A stretch of DNA of 64,000 nucleotides from JACMLD01 sp963705285 (GTDB lineage: Bacteria > Bacteroidota > Bacteroidia > Chitinophagales > Chitinophagaceae). The notes below the pieces were generated by a model, which saw only the letters and a list, made by a program, of their open reading frames with translations, was not told the DNA's origin and searched no databases. The stretch covers positions 3,038,001-3,102,000 of the forward strand of contig OY970066.1 of NCBI GenBank assembly GCA_963705285.1. The letters run 5' to 3'. Both the position numbers and the translations under genes were made by a program. Positions 28,949 to 38,179 of this stretch are shown here, in pieces. Each line of letters begins with the position of its first letter. Position 1 is the stretch's first letter.

Positions 28949-29356
28949 TTACGCTTCCAGCCGGATCATGCATTGCACGTCTGTGCCATTGATATACCAT
29001 TCCACACAATACCCCTGCGGGTCAAGGCCCGGATAATTCATTAGCTGCTCAAAGGTTTTTCCAATTACCTGTATGTCTTTGGCGTAATCTTTTATTGTTT
29101 CGCTAATATAGCTGCCCTTTTTCAATACCATCTTTTTGCGACCGAATTGTTCCGCCTCACCAGGTTGCAGTTCTTCGGCTGCTGCCTTGTACCTGATTAC
29201 TTCATCTTCCGGTCTTGAAATACCAAAGTACCTTCTATTGGAAGAAAATGGCACGGTGCTATGCAATTGCTGATGTGCTGCCAATATACCTTCAGGAAAA
29301 GAACTGGCTTCCACGTAAAAAACAGGAATGTCTTGTTGAATGATCATCGTTTCCAT
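28949..29356 (-). CDS. GyrI-like / effector-binding domain protein
   Basis: A 135-residue protein resembling the GyrI-like small-molecule binding domain found alone or at the C-terminus of AraC/MerR regulators. The pattern EELQPGEAEQFGRKKMVLKKGSY then AKDIQVIGKTFEQLMN and DPQGYCVEWYING fits the two alternating helix-strand repeats of this fold. I place the start at the METMIIQQDIPVF methionine at 29356: the frame stays open for another 46 codons upstream, but that extension overlaps the neighbouring lipoprotein gene and has an unrelated composition. No DNA-binding domain is attached, so it would act as a stand-alone binding protein. Confidence 0.55.
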   Translation of the reverse strand: METMIIQQDIPVFYVEASSFPEGILAAHQQLHSTVPFSSNRRYFGISRPEDEVIRYKAAAEELQPGEAEQFGRKKMVLKKGSYISETIKDYAKDIQVIGKTFEQLMNYPGLDPQGYCVEWYINGTDVQCMIRLEA

Positions 29357-29480
29357 ACTGTAACATTTTTTTGTGCGTGAACGATGTAAAAGTACATATG
29401 GAAGAGTTGGCATACGGGGGGCAAAAGCGACAAATAACAGGCAGGTTCCGGCAATGAATATAATTATCTGCCCCTGCCGG

Positions 29481-30152
29481 CTATTGTTTAACAATGGTAT
29501 ACCATTTGTTTGCGCCGGCCCCGATCTTCATTGTTTTACCGTCTGGCTGTATTTGCCCCGTTATAGAACCGGTCGTGCCGGGCGGGTCAGGAAAAACAAT
29601 AAATCCGTACACATGGATATAGCTGGCTGTTATGGGTGGGCCCTGTAATCCCGGATAAGAGTTATATGTCACGCTTTTGGGATTTATAAAACTAATCGAC
29701 AGTTGGTCGTCTCTCCAGGTAGTACCTTCTACCGCCTGTTTGGTAAAGTTATTGATTTGGGCAGATACAACACTTAAAGCGCTAGGATCGCTTGATTTGA
29801 TATCAGTCAGCGTTTTATCGTTGCTAACGGTAGCGTCTATGCGTTGTTCAACTGAAAAATAATCATTGCATATTATCGTAAGCCTGGAACCTTCCAATTG
29901 CCAGGTTCCCTGACGTAACGATCCGAATTCACTCCATACCAGGTTTCCGTCGCCTTTGAATGTTACAGCAAATAATTGCGGACCGCCACCGTAGTGTTTC
30001 AACTGTCCTGTCCACACTGTATTATTAAATAAAGAGGGGTAGTCAACAGCGTTTTCTTTTTTGCAGCTGCCAAATATAAAGGCAACGGCGGTTAATAGCA
30101 ACAATAGCTTTGTTTTGATGCTGCCTGCCGGTGGAGTAATAGAAAGATGCAT
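29481..30152 (-). CDS. Hypothetical lipoprotein
   Basis: A 223-residue protein with an N-terminal signal ending in a lipobox: LLLTAVAFIFGSC, lipidated Cys at about residue 30, followed by KKENAVD. The lysines after the cysteine differ from the acidic surface-export signal described for Bacteroidota lipoproteins, so it may stay in the periplasm-facing leaflet. The mature part looks like a lipocalin-type small beta-barrel (WTGQLKHYGGGPQLFAVTF, LVWSEFGSLRQGTWQLEGSR), as in many hypothetical lipoproteins of this phylum. A large repeat block lies upstream. Confidence 0.6.
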   Translation of the reverse strand: MHLSITPPAGSIKTKLLLLLTAVAFIFGSCKKENAVDYPSLFNNTVWTGQLKHYGGGPQLFAVTFKGDGNLVWSEFGSLRQGTWQLEGSRLTIICNDYFSVEQRIDATVSNDKTLTDIKSSDPSALSVVSAQINNFTKQAVEGTTWRDDQLSISFINPKSVTYNSYPGLQGPPITASYIHVYGFIVFPDPPGTTGSITGQIQPDGKTMKIGAGANKWYTIVKQ

Positions 30153-30280
30153 GATAAGGTTGTTTTAAGTATGGCATAATGCATGGCGTTTTATTCCGGA
30201 AATAAGTAACCATATTGTCGCAACAAAAATAATATGCCTGCTAACGGTATTCAATACCCAACATATGGGAGGGATGTATA

Positions 30281-30898
30281 AAAAAGTAAAAAGTCAAAAG
30301 TCAAAATTGCTTCTACTTCGCGGACAACATTTCTGAACTGGGAATTTTGGGATGAAGGGATTTATGAGATGCGTTTGCGCTGTGATAGGCAACAATTGTT
30401 TTGTTATAACACCGCTGGAAGAAACATAGCCGCAGATTCGCAGATTAATAATTCAAAATTCAAAAATTAAAATTTAAAATATTCGCTGCGTCCGCTGCCC
30501 CTCTGCCGTTCGCTGCGAGAAACGGAGCCGCAGATTCGCAGATTAAAGAATTTAAAATTCAAAATTTAAAATTTACAATAATGAGCGCGCTGCCTCGCTT
30601 ACTCGCTGTGAGAAATAGGGCAGCAGATTCGCAGATTAATAACTCACCATTCAAAAATTAAAATTTAAAATATTCGCTGCGTCCGCGGCACCTCTGCCGT
30701 TCGCTGTGAGAAACATGGCCGCAGATTCGCAGATTAAAAATTTAAGATAAAAAATTCAAACTTTAAAATAGTCTTGGGGTTGCCACAGATGGGAAGAGTA
30801 AGAATTTAAAATACAAAATTTAAAATTCAAAATAGTCCTGAGCGGGCCGCAGATTCGCAGATTAATAATTCAACATTCAACATTTAAAATTCAAAATA
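30281..30898. repeat. Repeat block with five copies of GCCGCAGATTCGCAGATTAA
   Basis: It starts with heptamers AAAAAGT/CAAAAGT (30281-30308). Then the landmark CGCAGATTCGCAGATTAA recurs near 30430, 30528, 30610, 30719 and 30848, each followed by AT-rich words (AATTCAAAATTTAAAAT) and, in most copies, by ATTCGCTGCGTCCGC and CGTTCGCTGCGAGAAAC. The same landmark in reverse complement builds the block at 48.24-48.74 kb. The region has no coding potential that I can see. Confidence 0.85.
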
Positions 30899-30905
30899 AT
30901 ACTCC

Positions 30906-32063
30906 TTAATTGCTCTCCGTAATTTCCTGGTCAACGTAAGCTGATACCCAGCCCACCTGGCCATTCTTCACCAGGAAGAATTCTTTTTTCTCGTTAACAG
31001 ATTCAAACTGGCGCATGATCTTTAGCAGTAGCCTGCTGCCGCCCATCAGCGAGCGCTGATCAAAAACCTGGTGCACCCTTTTTATTTCTTTCGCGGTGGC
31101 ATCCAGATCCATATTCTTGTTCTTAATATTCTTTACCAGGTAGAAATCGGAGAAGGAACTGTAGTCGGCATATATTTTATCGCAGAATGCGGCTACTTCA
31201 TCGTAGGTAACGGGTACGGTTGTACGCTCATTCATTTCGGGGTGTAACAAAGTGGCAACCGCCCAGGCAATACCACCGCTGAAAGCTATATTATCGCTTT
31301 TTGGATAAGCGCCACTTTCATTAACGGCGTAAATGATACCGGTATTCTCGGCTTCGGTGGCTGTTTTTGCCAGTTGCTTGTAAAAGCTAACCAGACTTTT
31401 GTCTTCGCCACTCTTTTTTTCAGCAGCATTCGTCATACTTTTGGTGCCCCAGTTTACACCGAACAACTTAAAATCTTTTACATTGCCATTGGGAAAATAA
31501 CCGCCTTTGGTATTTCCACTGCCGATATCTATCAGGAAGGTGTTGTATCGCTCATTGTCTGGTACAATGCCCAGGTGCGATAAACGCGCTTCATCTGCAA
31601 TATCAACAACTTCTACCATGCGCTTGTTTTCTTTGGTGCGCAGTTTAAATGAATCAACCAGGTTGGTAATCCATTCCGTCTTATGCTCTTTTTCTGCCTG
31701 CATTTTTACACCACTGCTTACTACGGTAAAAACGCGTTTGGGAGAAATGTGGTATTCTTTGATGGCCTGGTTGTATAAACCATACAAGCCATTAAGCGTT
31801 GCCTGAAAATTCGGATGCAAAAAGGAGATAAAGTCGGTATTAATAGAAGTATCTTTTAAAATGGCAAAAGAGCCGTTTGTTTTAGCGTCTTTACCAATTT
31901 CAAGAATGCTCATTTTTACACCCTTGGAGCCTACTTCAATACCGGCGTATACCGAGGAGTTGTTATATTTTAATTTTACCTGCGTTTGACCAGATGCTTC
32001 ATAAAAACTGGTAAATAGCAGGCAGGCCAATAGCAGGCGAAGGCTTAAGGTAATGTGTTTCAT
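30906..32063 (-). CDS. Exported Ppx/GppA-like ASKHA-fold protein
   Basis: A 385-residue protein resembling exopolyphosphatase/guanosine pentaphosphatase (Ppx/GppA). Phosphate-1 motif is at about 39-55 (YAGIEVGSKGVKMSILE) and phosphate-2 at about 171-187 (FLIDIGSGNTKGGYF). Between them VFTVVSSGVKM and a DIADEARLSHLG segment match the family order. The unusual point is an N-terminal signal peptide (LRLLLACLLFTSFYEASG, about 8-25), which would place it in the periplasm, where ATP is absent, whereas Ppx and GppA are cytosolic. Polyphosphate or pyrophosphorylated substrates would be possible there. The gene stands alone between repeat-rich spacers. Confidence 0.65.
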   Translation of the reverse strand: MKHITLSLRLLLACLLFTSFYEASGQTQVKLKYNNSSVYAGIEVGSKGVKMSILEIGKDAKTNGSFAILKDTSINTDFISFLHPNFQATLNGLYGLYNQAIKEYHISPKRVFTVVSSGVKMQAEKEHKTEWITNLVDSFKLRTKENKRMVEVVDIADEARLSHLGIVPDNERYNTFLIDIGSGNTKGGYFPNGNVKDFKLFGVNWGTKSMTNAAEKKSGEDKSLVSFYKQLAKTATEAENTGIIYAVNESGAYPKSDNIAFSGGIAWAVATLLHPEMNERTTVPVTYDEVAAFCDKIYADYSSFSDFYLVKNIKNKNMDLDATAKEIKRVHQVFDQRSLMGGSRLLLKIMRQFESVNEKKEFFLVKNGQVGWVSAYVDQEITESN

Positions 32064-32247
32064 GGCAGGCGGTTTAATAAATTTTGAAGTAAAGACGCGG
32101 CAGGATCAGTGGATCATTTCTCAATTTCAAACGTCTTTGTAAGGATATGTAAATTGGTGGGGGGAAACAAAAATAGTTAAATTATTAAGTAGCACAAGTA
32201 CTTTCACCATAGTTTTTTAAGCAGGCGCTTTATTTTTTTACAAGTGT

Positions 32248-33126
32248 TTATACCAGTCTTTTTACATCTACCGACACACTCAGCTGGTGCGGGCCGCTGT
32301 TGATAATCACCCCTTTTAAAGGCGCAATATCTGCATAATCTCTACCCCAGCACGCAGTAATATGCTGAGCAGCAGGTATTTGGTTATTGGTGGGGTCAAA
32401 GTCTACCCAACCCAAATAAGGAATGTATACCGAGAACCATGCGTGAGATGCGTCACCACCAGTCAGCTTCTCTTTGCCGGGAGGGGGAAGGGTTTCCAGG
32501 TAACCACTTACGTACCGCGCGGGCAGTCCAACCGATCGCACACAAGCAATCGCCAGGTGTGCAAAATCCTGGCAAACGCCCTTGCGCGCCTTCATTACTT
32601 CAGAGAGCGGCGTGGCAATGGTGGTGAAGCCCGGCCTGAATTCAAAATCATGATAGATGCGTTGCATCAAATCAAAAGTAGCATCGTACATCGGTTTTCC
32701 GGGTATATATGATTGCAGGGCATATGCAGTGATTTCGGGGGTACCGGCGGTAAACATGGTTTCCGGAATGTATTGATGTACATCCAGCCAGGCAGTGGTA
32801 GACTGCTTGGCAAGGTCTTTTACTTCCTGCCACGGCACAGCGGCATATAGGTTCATTTCGGGGTTATCGCGCTTTATTTTTTCTACTTCAGATGTTACGG
32901 TAACGGTTAGGTTTTTATGTTCTTGTTGAATAGCAAAATACATGACCTTATTCCCAAAGAAATCTTCAAATTCATTTATCACGCCCGGCTGCGGACTGAT
33001 ACTGACAACCGATTTTTTGCACAATTGTTTATCAAACGAACGGGGTACCAGCCGCGCAATATTATGGCAGATGCTAACAGGCTCGCTGTAAGAATAACTG
33101 GTGGTATGGGTGATTTTGTATAGCAA
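32248..33126 (-). CDS. Transglutaminase-like cysteine peptidase-fold protein
   Basis: A protein of about 292 residues with the bacterial transglutaminase N-terminal beta domain (YKITHTTSYSYSEPVSICHN) and catalytic transglutaminase domain: Cys in RKGVCQDFAHLA, His in DASHAWFSVYIP and Asp in WVDFDPTNN. I choose the TTG at 33126 as start, since family members begin at the LLYKITHTT block; the frame also has an ATG 12 codons upstream, but those codons are formed by the adjacent CAAAAGT heptamer array. It lies downstream of the ATP-grasp/alpha-E gene on the same strand. That pairing is well known and is often accompanied by the proteasome-like protein Anbu; together they are predicted to make or process a peptide or amide-linked tag. 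Confidence 0.85.
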   Translation of the reverse strand: MLYKITHTTSYSYSEPVSICHNIARLVPRSFDKQLCKKSVVSISPQPGVINEFEDFFGNKVMYFAIQQEHKNLTVTVTSEVEKIKRDNPEMNLYAAVPWQEVKDLAKQSTTAWLDVHQYIPETMFTAGTPEITAYALQSYIPGKPMYDATFDLMQRIYHDFEFRPGFTTIATPLSEVMKARKGVCQDFAHLAIACVRSVGLPARYVSGYLETLPPPGKEKLTGGDASHAWFSVYIPYLGWVDFDPTNNQIPAAQHITACWGRDYADIAPLKGVIINSGPHQLSVSVDVKRLV

Positions 33127-33145
33127 GAAGTAAGCATTTAAAATG

Positions 33146-33362
33146 CAAAATTCAAAAGTCAAAAGTCAAAAGTCAAAAGTCAAAATTCAAAAGTCAAATC
33201 TTTTGCGCGGTAACTCAATTCATCATTCAAAATAGTCATTATGAACCGGGATTTTAAATGATAATAGGATGTATTTGCCGGCAAATAATTCAAATTACGA
33301 TGCTATGGTTAAGAGATAGCGGCAGCGTAAAGGAATTCAACATTTAAAATTCAACATTTAAA
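33146..33362. repeat. Heptamer arrays CAAAAGT and ATTCAAC/ATTTAAA
   Basis: Eight consecutive 7-bp units (CAAAATT, then CAAAAGT four times, CAAAATT, CAAAAGT, CAAATCT) cover 33146-33201. A second array at 33335-33362 alternates ATTCAAC and ATTTAAA. They fill most of the gap between the two genes of the transglutaminase locus and touch the start of the transglutaminase frame. Confidence 0.8.
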
Positions 33363-33367
33363 ATAAA

Positions 33368-35950
33368 TCACAACATTTCTTTCCCCTTATCTCTTAGCCA
33401 GTCTGCCGAAAAAAGTTGTTTCTGCGTTTCTGCGTGTTTGAAATATATTTTGGATACGGCGCCGGGTATGGCCAGCAACAGTGTATTCATTTTTGATAAA
33501 AAAGCATGCAGGTTTTCGTAGCGCGATGTTTCTTCATCGGGTTGCGCCAGCACATCTTTATCAGCCAGCTTCAGCAGTGTATACGCTTCCAGTACCAGCC
33601 GCTCATGTTCTGCCAGGGTATGCCCTGTTTGCGGTTTGGGCAACTGCGACAAATACGCTTTCAACCTGTCTAACTGGTACACCAGCGAACGCGGGTTATT
33701 GGGGTCGAGCAGCATCAGATCAAGCACCAGCGGCAATTGAATATGTGCCCTGTATTTGTAACGGTAGTTGACCAGGCTTTCATTGCTTACCAGTATTGAT
33801 TCCTGTAAATCATATTCTGTCTGATCATCATGCTTCTTAACCAATGTTGCCAGCAGCATGGTAATGAGTAGGAGGCTTTGTTCCATTTTGCGGCCGGTAT
33901 CAAGCATCACCCATCCCTGCTCGCGCGAAATACTTTCGCGGTTCAAGCCAATGAAAGCCACCATGGAGGTAATGAGATTATCTAGCGCACTCAGCATACG
34001 GTGATGACCGGTGTGCGCAACAGCAGCCATGTGCGTCCATTCTTCTTCAATACTGCGCAATACCCGCCAGGTATCGGTAGACCAGTGATCACGCACCGAG
34101 TAAACCGCTTTTTTAAATAAAGAAAGGTTGTAACCGAGGCTGCCTGTTCTTTTTTCATCGGATAAAATATCGCGCAGCTCTTTCCAGGGATTGGCAAATT
34201 TTTCATCGTCTTCATCGCCCGTAAAACCAGGGTAGGTGGTAGTAAAATGCGTGAGCGACATGAGCAGGTTTTGTTCAGACTGGGTATCGTTATCGCTCAG
34301 CAGGTTATTGCCTTCGGCGATGAACTGCATGACTGTTCGCAGAAAACGTGCGTTGCCCAGCACACGTTCGGTGTAGCGACCAACCCAAAAAAGATTTTCT
34401 GCTGTATGACTGGGCAATGCACCGCTGTGCGAAGTCATATAACTCCGCTCCAGTTCACGGCGCACATTGAGTATGCGACCGGGCTCGGGCGAAATAATCC
34501 AGGTGTCTTTACTGATGCCGCCTTGTTGGTTCGAAATAATAAAATTACCTAGGCTGGCGGTAGTACGGGTTAGGCCGCCGGTCATGGCAATATACCCCTC
34601 GTTGTTGCTCACCAGAAAACTTCTGAACAAGGCGTTGCGTGGTTCCACTTTTCCATTTACCAAAGACGGGGTTGAAGAGAAATTTATTTTTTCCTGCCCC
34701 ACATAAATACTAGGGTGCGCTTTTATCTGTTCACGCAATTCTGCCACTTGTTTGGCAGTGAGCGATGAGCCATCCACTGATGTGCTGCGGGTAAAATCTT
34801 TATAAATTTTTTTGATGACAAGCGAGGGTATATTCTCCATTACATACGCTCTTTCTTCCGCCTGTCCGCACCACCACGATGCAATGGTGGGCATAATTAG
34901 GTCTTCGCCCAGTAAATGCCGCGCAATATTATTAAGAAAGGGCATCAGCCCGGGGTTTTCAAGCACGCTACTGCCCAACGGGTTGGCAATGCTTACATTG
35001 CCGCAACGCAGTACATGCAACAAGCCGGGCACGCCTAACTGGGAATCTTCCCGCAGTTCAAGCGGGTCGCAATACACATCGTCTACGCGGCGAAGTATCA
35101 CATCTACTTTTTCCAGTCCGCTCAGCGTTTTCAGCCACACATAGTTGTCTTTTACCATCAAATCGTTGCCCTGTACCAGGCTATAACCCAGGAAGGATGC
35201 CAGGTAAGAATGTTCGAAATACGTTTCATTGCTGGGACCGGGGGTAAGAATTACAATGCGCGGGTTGGCATTTTTGCCCGGGGCTATTTCTGTAAGCGCG
35301 TTGCGCAGGGCATTAAAATAAGTAGAGAGCCTGCGCACTTTGAGGCCATTAAAAAATTCTGGCAATATGCGCGCCATGGCCATTCGGTTCTCCAATGCAT
35401 AGCCTGAGCCGGAAGGGGCCTGGGTTCGGTCATTCACTATCCAGATTTTGCCATCGGCACTTCTGGCAATATCTGCCGCATAAAAAATGAGGCGGTGCTG
35501 GCCGGGTTGTTCAATACCCCGGCATTGGCGTAGAAAACCTGCATGGTTGTAAACCAGTTCCATGGGTAGCAAGCCCAGTTTTATCAGCTCCTGGCTGCCA
35601 TAAATGTCTTTCAGTATCAGGTCGAGCAGGCGCGCTCTTTGTATCAACCCCGATTCAATTTTCTGCCATTCTTCTTTGTTGATGAGAAAGGGCAGCAGAT
35701 CCAATTTCCAGGGGCGGTTAAGACCGGCGGGGTCATCGTAAATATTATAAGTAACCCCATTTTCTTTCAGCAGGCGCAACATGTCCTGGTTGCGGCTCAT
35801 GATTTCTTCGTTGCCGAGTTTGCTGAATGATTGAAAAAAAGTTTTCCAGTTGGGGCGGGGGCTGCCATCAGCATCGAGGAACTCATCATAAAATTCCTGG
35901 ATGCTACTGTAATGCTCAAAAAGTGCATCCTGTTTTATGTCAGATATCAT
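33368..35950 (-). CDS. Circularly permuted ATP-grasp / alpha-E domain fusion
   Basis: An 860-residue fusion. Residues 1 to about 480 form the circularly permuted type-2 ATP-grasp domain (blocks FIYAADIARSADGKIWIVNDR-like, RIVILTPGPSNETYFEHSYL, LVQGNDLMVKDNYVWLKTL and DVILRRVDDVYCDPLELR), expected to ligate an amine to a carboxylate using ATP. Residues about 510-840 form the alpha-E domain (AENLFWVGRYTERVLGNARF). In many bacteria these are two proteins; here they are fused, which supports joint function with the downstream transglutaminase gene. The gene is first in the pair, and the two are separated by 240 bp of heptamer repeats. No peptidase partner lies next to them. Confidence 0.88.
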   Translation of the reverse strand: MISDIKQDALFEHYSSIQEFYDEFLDADGSPRPNWKTFFQSFSKLGNEEIMSRNQDMLRLLKENGVTYNIYDDPAGLNRPWKLDLLPFLINKEEWQKIESGLIQRARLLDLILKDIYGSQELIKLGLLPMELVYNHAGFLRQCRGIEQPGQHRLIFYAADIARSADGKIWIVNDRTQAPSGSGYALENRMAMARILPEFFNGLKVRRLSTYFNALRNALTEIAPGKNANPRIVILTPGPSNETYFEHSYLASFLGYSLVQGNDLMVKDNYVWLKTLSGLEKVDVILRRVDDVYCDPLELREDSQLGVPGLLHVLRCGNVSIANPLGSSVLENPGLMPFLNNIARHLLGEDLIMPTIASWWCGQAEERAYVMENIPSLVIKKIYKDFTRSTSVDGSSLTAKQVAELREQIKAHPSIYVGQEKINFSSTPSLVNGKVEPRNALFRSFLVSNNEGYIAMTGGLTRTTASLGNFIISNQQGGISKDTWIISPEPGRILNVRRELERSYMTSHSGALPSHTAENLFWVGRYTERVLGNARFLRTVMQFIAEGNNLLSDNDTQSEQNLLMSLTHFTTTYPGFTGDEDDEKFANPWKELRDILSDEKRTGSLGYNLSLFKKAVYSVRDHWSTDTWRVLRSIEEEWTHMAAVAHTGHHRMLSALDNLITSMVAFIGLNRESISREQGWVMLDTGRKMEQSLLLITMLLATLVKKHDDQTEYDLQESILVSNESLVNYRYKYRAHIQLPLVLDLMLLDPNNPRSLVYQLDRLKAYLSQLPKPQTGHTLAEHERLVLEAYTLLKLADKDVLAQPDEETSRYENLHAFLSKMNTLLLAIPGAVSKIYFKHAETQKQLFSADWLRDKGKEML

Positions 35951-36009
35951 GCATATAGTTTGTGGCCGCCAAAATCTTTCGCGTAGCTATAAAAATAGTA
36001 AAAAATAGT

Positions 36010-36068
36010 TCCTCGTTTTTAGTTTTCAGTTTTTAATTCATAGTTCGTGCTTCATCGTTCTTGGTTCA
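36010..36068. repeat. Heptamer array AGTTTTN / GTTCNT
   Basis: Consecutive 7-bp units such as CGTTTTT, AGTTTTC, AGTTTTT, AATTCAT, AGTTCGT, GCTTCAT, CGTTCTT and GGTTCAT occupy the divergent spacer between the ATP-grasp fusion and the esterase gene. Only the 7-bp phase is kept; the unit drifts. Confidence 0.65.
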
Positions 36069-36151
36069 TTTGCCGTGGGGTTGCTTTGAATGACAGGCAA
36101 TTTGAAATAATTGAAAAGAATCATATAAATTACGGAACTATTTTATTCTTT

Positions 36152-37570
36152 ATGAAGCACCGCCATCTTCTGATTCTTTGTACAGCATTTTTTATGACTG
36201 TTACAATTGCCAATGCACAATTGCGCTTGCCCGCCATTATCAATTCCAACATGGTATTACAGCAAAATGATTCTGTATGGTTATGGGGCTGGGCGGGACC
36301 GGGAGAAAAAGTAATGGTAACCACCAGCTGGAACAACCAGCGCGATTCTGCCATTACCAGTAATGGCGCCAGGTGGAAGCTGAAAGTGAAGACACCTGCT
36401 GCAGGCGGGCCATTTACCATCACCTTTGCCACCCATGGCACGCCGCTTACGCTGCAAAATGTAATGATTGGTGAAGTATGGGTATGCTCAGGACAATCAA
36501 ATATGGAGTGGAGCTATAACAATGGCGAAAAAGATATCCGCACAGAAATGCCCGCCACGCCAAACAATAACATTCATTTTTTTCAGGTTCCAAAAACTAC
36601 GTCAGACAATCCGCAGGACGATATAAAAGCGCAGTGGACAGTTTGCGATTCTACTACTATCAAAGGCTTTAGCGCGGTGGGTTATTTTTTTGGAAAAAAA
36701 TTGCAGCAGCAGCTCAATGTACCCATTGGCTTAATTAATACCAGCTGGGGCGGCACCCCTGCCGAAGTGTGGACGCCGGAAGCCACCATCAACAATAATG
36801 AACCGTTGAAAGCCGCTGCCGCCAAATTAAAACCGGTTGCCTGGTGGCCCAACCTGCCCGGGCAAACCTATAATGCCATGATTGCACCGTTTACAGCGTA
36901 CAATATTGCCGGCGCCATCTGGTACCAGGGTGAGGCTAATGTAAATAACAACGATACGTACAGCAAACTGCTTACAACCATGATTGACTCGTGGCGCAGT
37001 GCCTGGCACAAAGACTTTCCGTTTTATTATGTGCAGATAGCCCCTTACAAATACGGCAATAATAATACAGGGGCATTGTTGCAGGAGGCGCAAACAAAGG
37101 CCATGAGCCACCCCAATGTGGGCATGGTGGTAGTCACAGACTTGATTGATTCCGTTACCAATATCCATCCATCGCACAAGCGCGAGGTTGGTAATAGGCT
37201 TGCCAATTGGGCATTGGGTCAAACCTACGGCCGCCAGGGTATTAACTATAAAAACCCGGCGTATGCAAGTGCGGAAGCAAAGGGTGCTACCATGGTACTG
37301 AGTATTAACAACGCGCCAACTGGGTTCCAGGTAACAGCGGGTGGATTAAAAGGTTTTTATGTATCTGGTGCTACAGAGAACTGGTTACCTGCGGATGCAA
37401 AAATTGAGAAAGGTAAAATTGTTGTGTGGAACAAACAAGTGAAACAGCCCGTTTACGTGCGCTACGGATTTGGAAACACCCTTGTAGGCAATGTAATTTC
37501 TGCAGAAGGTTTGCCGCTGGTGCCGTTTAGAACAGATACATGGCCGGTTGACCAGGGGCTTGTGCCATAG
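36152..37570 (+). CDS. Exported sialate O-acetylesterase
   Basis: A 472-residue SGNH-hydrolase-type esterase that removes acetyl groups from sialic acids or other acetylated glycans. I take the ATG at 36152, because the signal peptide (LLILCTAFFMTVTIANAQ, residues 6-23) starts there; the open frame extends 35 codons upstream into the heptamer array. The nucleophile is Ser116 in VCSGQSNMEW; the typical second block LINTSWGGTPAEVWTP follows and the catalytic His lies in NIHPSHKREVGNRLANWAL. GAIWYQGEANV is a further family block. The enzyme is periplasmic or secreted. It stands alone, with no SusCD pair or other glycan genes adjacent. Confidence 0.88.
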   Translation: MKHRHLLILCTAFFMTVTIANAQLRLPAIINSNMVLQQNDSVWLWGWAGPGEKVMVTTSWNNQRDSAITSNGARWKLKVKTPAAGGPFTITFATHGTPLTLQNVMIGEVWVCSGQSNMEWSYNNGEKDIRTEMPATPNNNIHFFQVPKTTSDNPQDDIKAQWTVCDSTTIKGFSAVGYFFGKKLQQQLNVPIGLINTSWGGTPAEVWTPEATINNNEPLKAAAAKLKPVAWWPNLPGQTYNAMIAPFTAYNIAGAIWYQGEANVNNNDTYSKLLTTMIDSWRSAWHKDFPFYYVQIAPYKYGNNNTGALLQEAQTKAMSHPNVGMVVVTDLIDSVTNIHPSHKREVGNRLANWALGQTYGRQGINYKNPAYASAEAKGATMVLSINNAPTGFQVTAGGLKGFYVSGATENWLPADAKIEKGKIVVWNKQVKQPVYVRYGFGNTLVGNVISAEGLPLVPFRTDTWPVDQGLVP

Positions 37571-37795
37571 AAAGCAATTGCTGATTGCGGGATTGAATAC
37601 AATTGCTGATTGCGGGATTTTGGGATATTGAGATTTAACGCGATTGCTGATTGCTGATAGCAGGCTGATTGCGGGATTTTGGGATATTGAGATTTGGCGC
37701 CGCCCTGATGGTAATATTGCGGGAATAAAGAATTACCCTGAAAGTAGGGCGCACTCGCCGCTGCGCAATCTCAAAATCCCGCAATCTCAAACTAG
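37571..37795. repeat. Repeat arrays based on GATTGCGGGATTTTGGGATATTGAG
   Basis: ATTGCTGATTGCGGGATT words and 7-bp phased units (GCGGGAT, TTTGGGA, TATTGAG) occur three times at 37575-37695. The complement (AATCTCAAAATCCCGC) occurs near 37767-37785, so the flanks can fold back on one another downstream of two convergent genes. Confidence 0.65.
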
Positions 37796-37802
37796 GTATC
37801 AA

Positions 37803-38072
37803 CTAGGCTTGGCGGAGCTCTTCTTCAATAACATCATTGAATTCGGTCTCTTTCTTAGACACCCATTCTGGTAATGGCTGGGCCACAATTTTCCATATGC
37901 CATCTTCTTTTCTCATGCGGAACATGATGCGGTTGCCGCGGTCATCGCTTACGTCTACTGTAAACAGTTCATCCTGGAAACCGGTGAGCTTTCTGAAGTT
38001 AAACTCGCGCAGGTGGCCATCTGCTTTTATCAACCTGGTAAACTGTATATTTTTAATGAATTGAATGTGCAT
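37803..38072 (-). CDS. Hypothetical 89-aa protein
   Basis: A small cytosolic protein that I do not recognise beyond its probable conservation in relatives. It begins MHIQFIKNIQFTRLIK, has a predicted beta-rich middle (FTVDVSDDRGNRIMFRMRKED, WKIVAQPLPEWV) and an acidic helical end (ETEFNDVIEEELRQA). The charged, regular sequence and position between repeat arrays argue for a real gene. No motif indicates function. Confidence 0.55.
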   Translation of the reverse strand: MHIQFIKNIQFTRLIKADGHLREFNFRKLTGFQDELFTVDVSDDRGNRIMFRMRKEDGIWKIVAQPLPEWVSKKETEFNDVIEEELRQA

Positions 38073-38179
38073 GGTGCAAGGTAATTAATAGTTAAACAAC
38101 CATGTACCCATTATCAAATTTTATGCTAAAACACCCCGGTCAACTCATTTGCGCTGTTAAAGTTGTTCACAGTTTTGAG

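Noticed and set aside
30420..30880. Second repeat block considered as a CRISPR array
   Set aside because: The inter-landmark parts are shared between copies and rich in A/T; spacing is irregular (about 80-130 bp).
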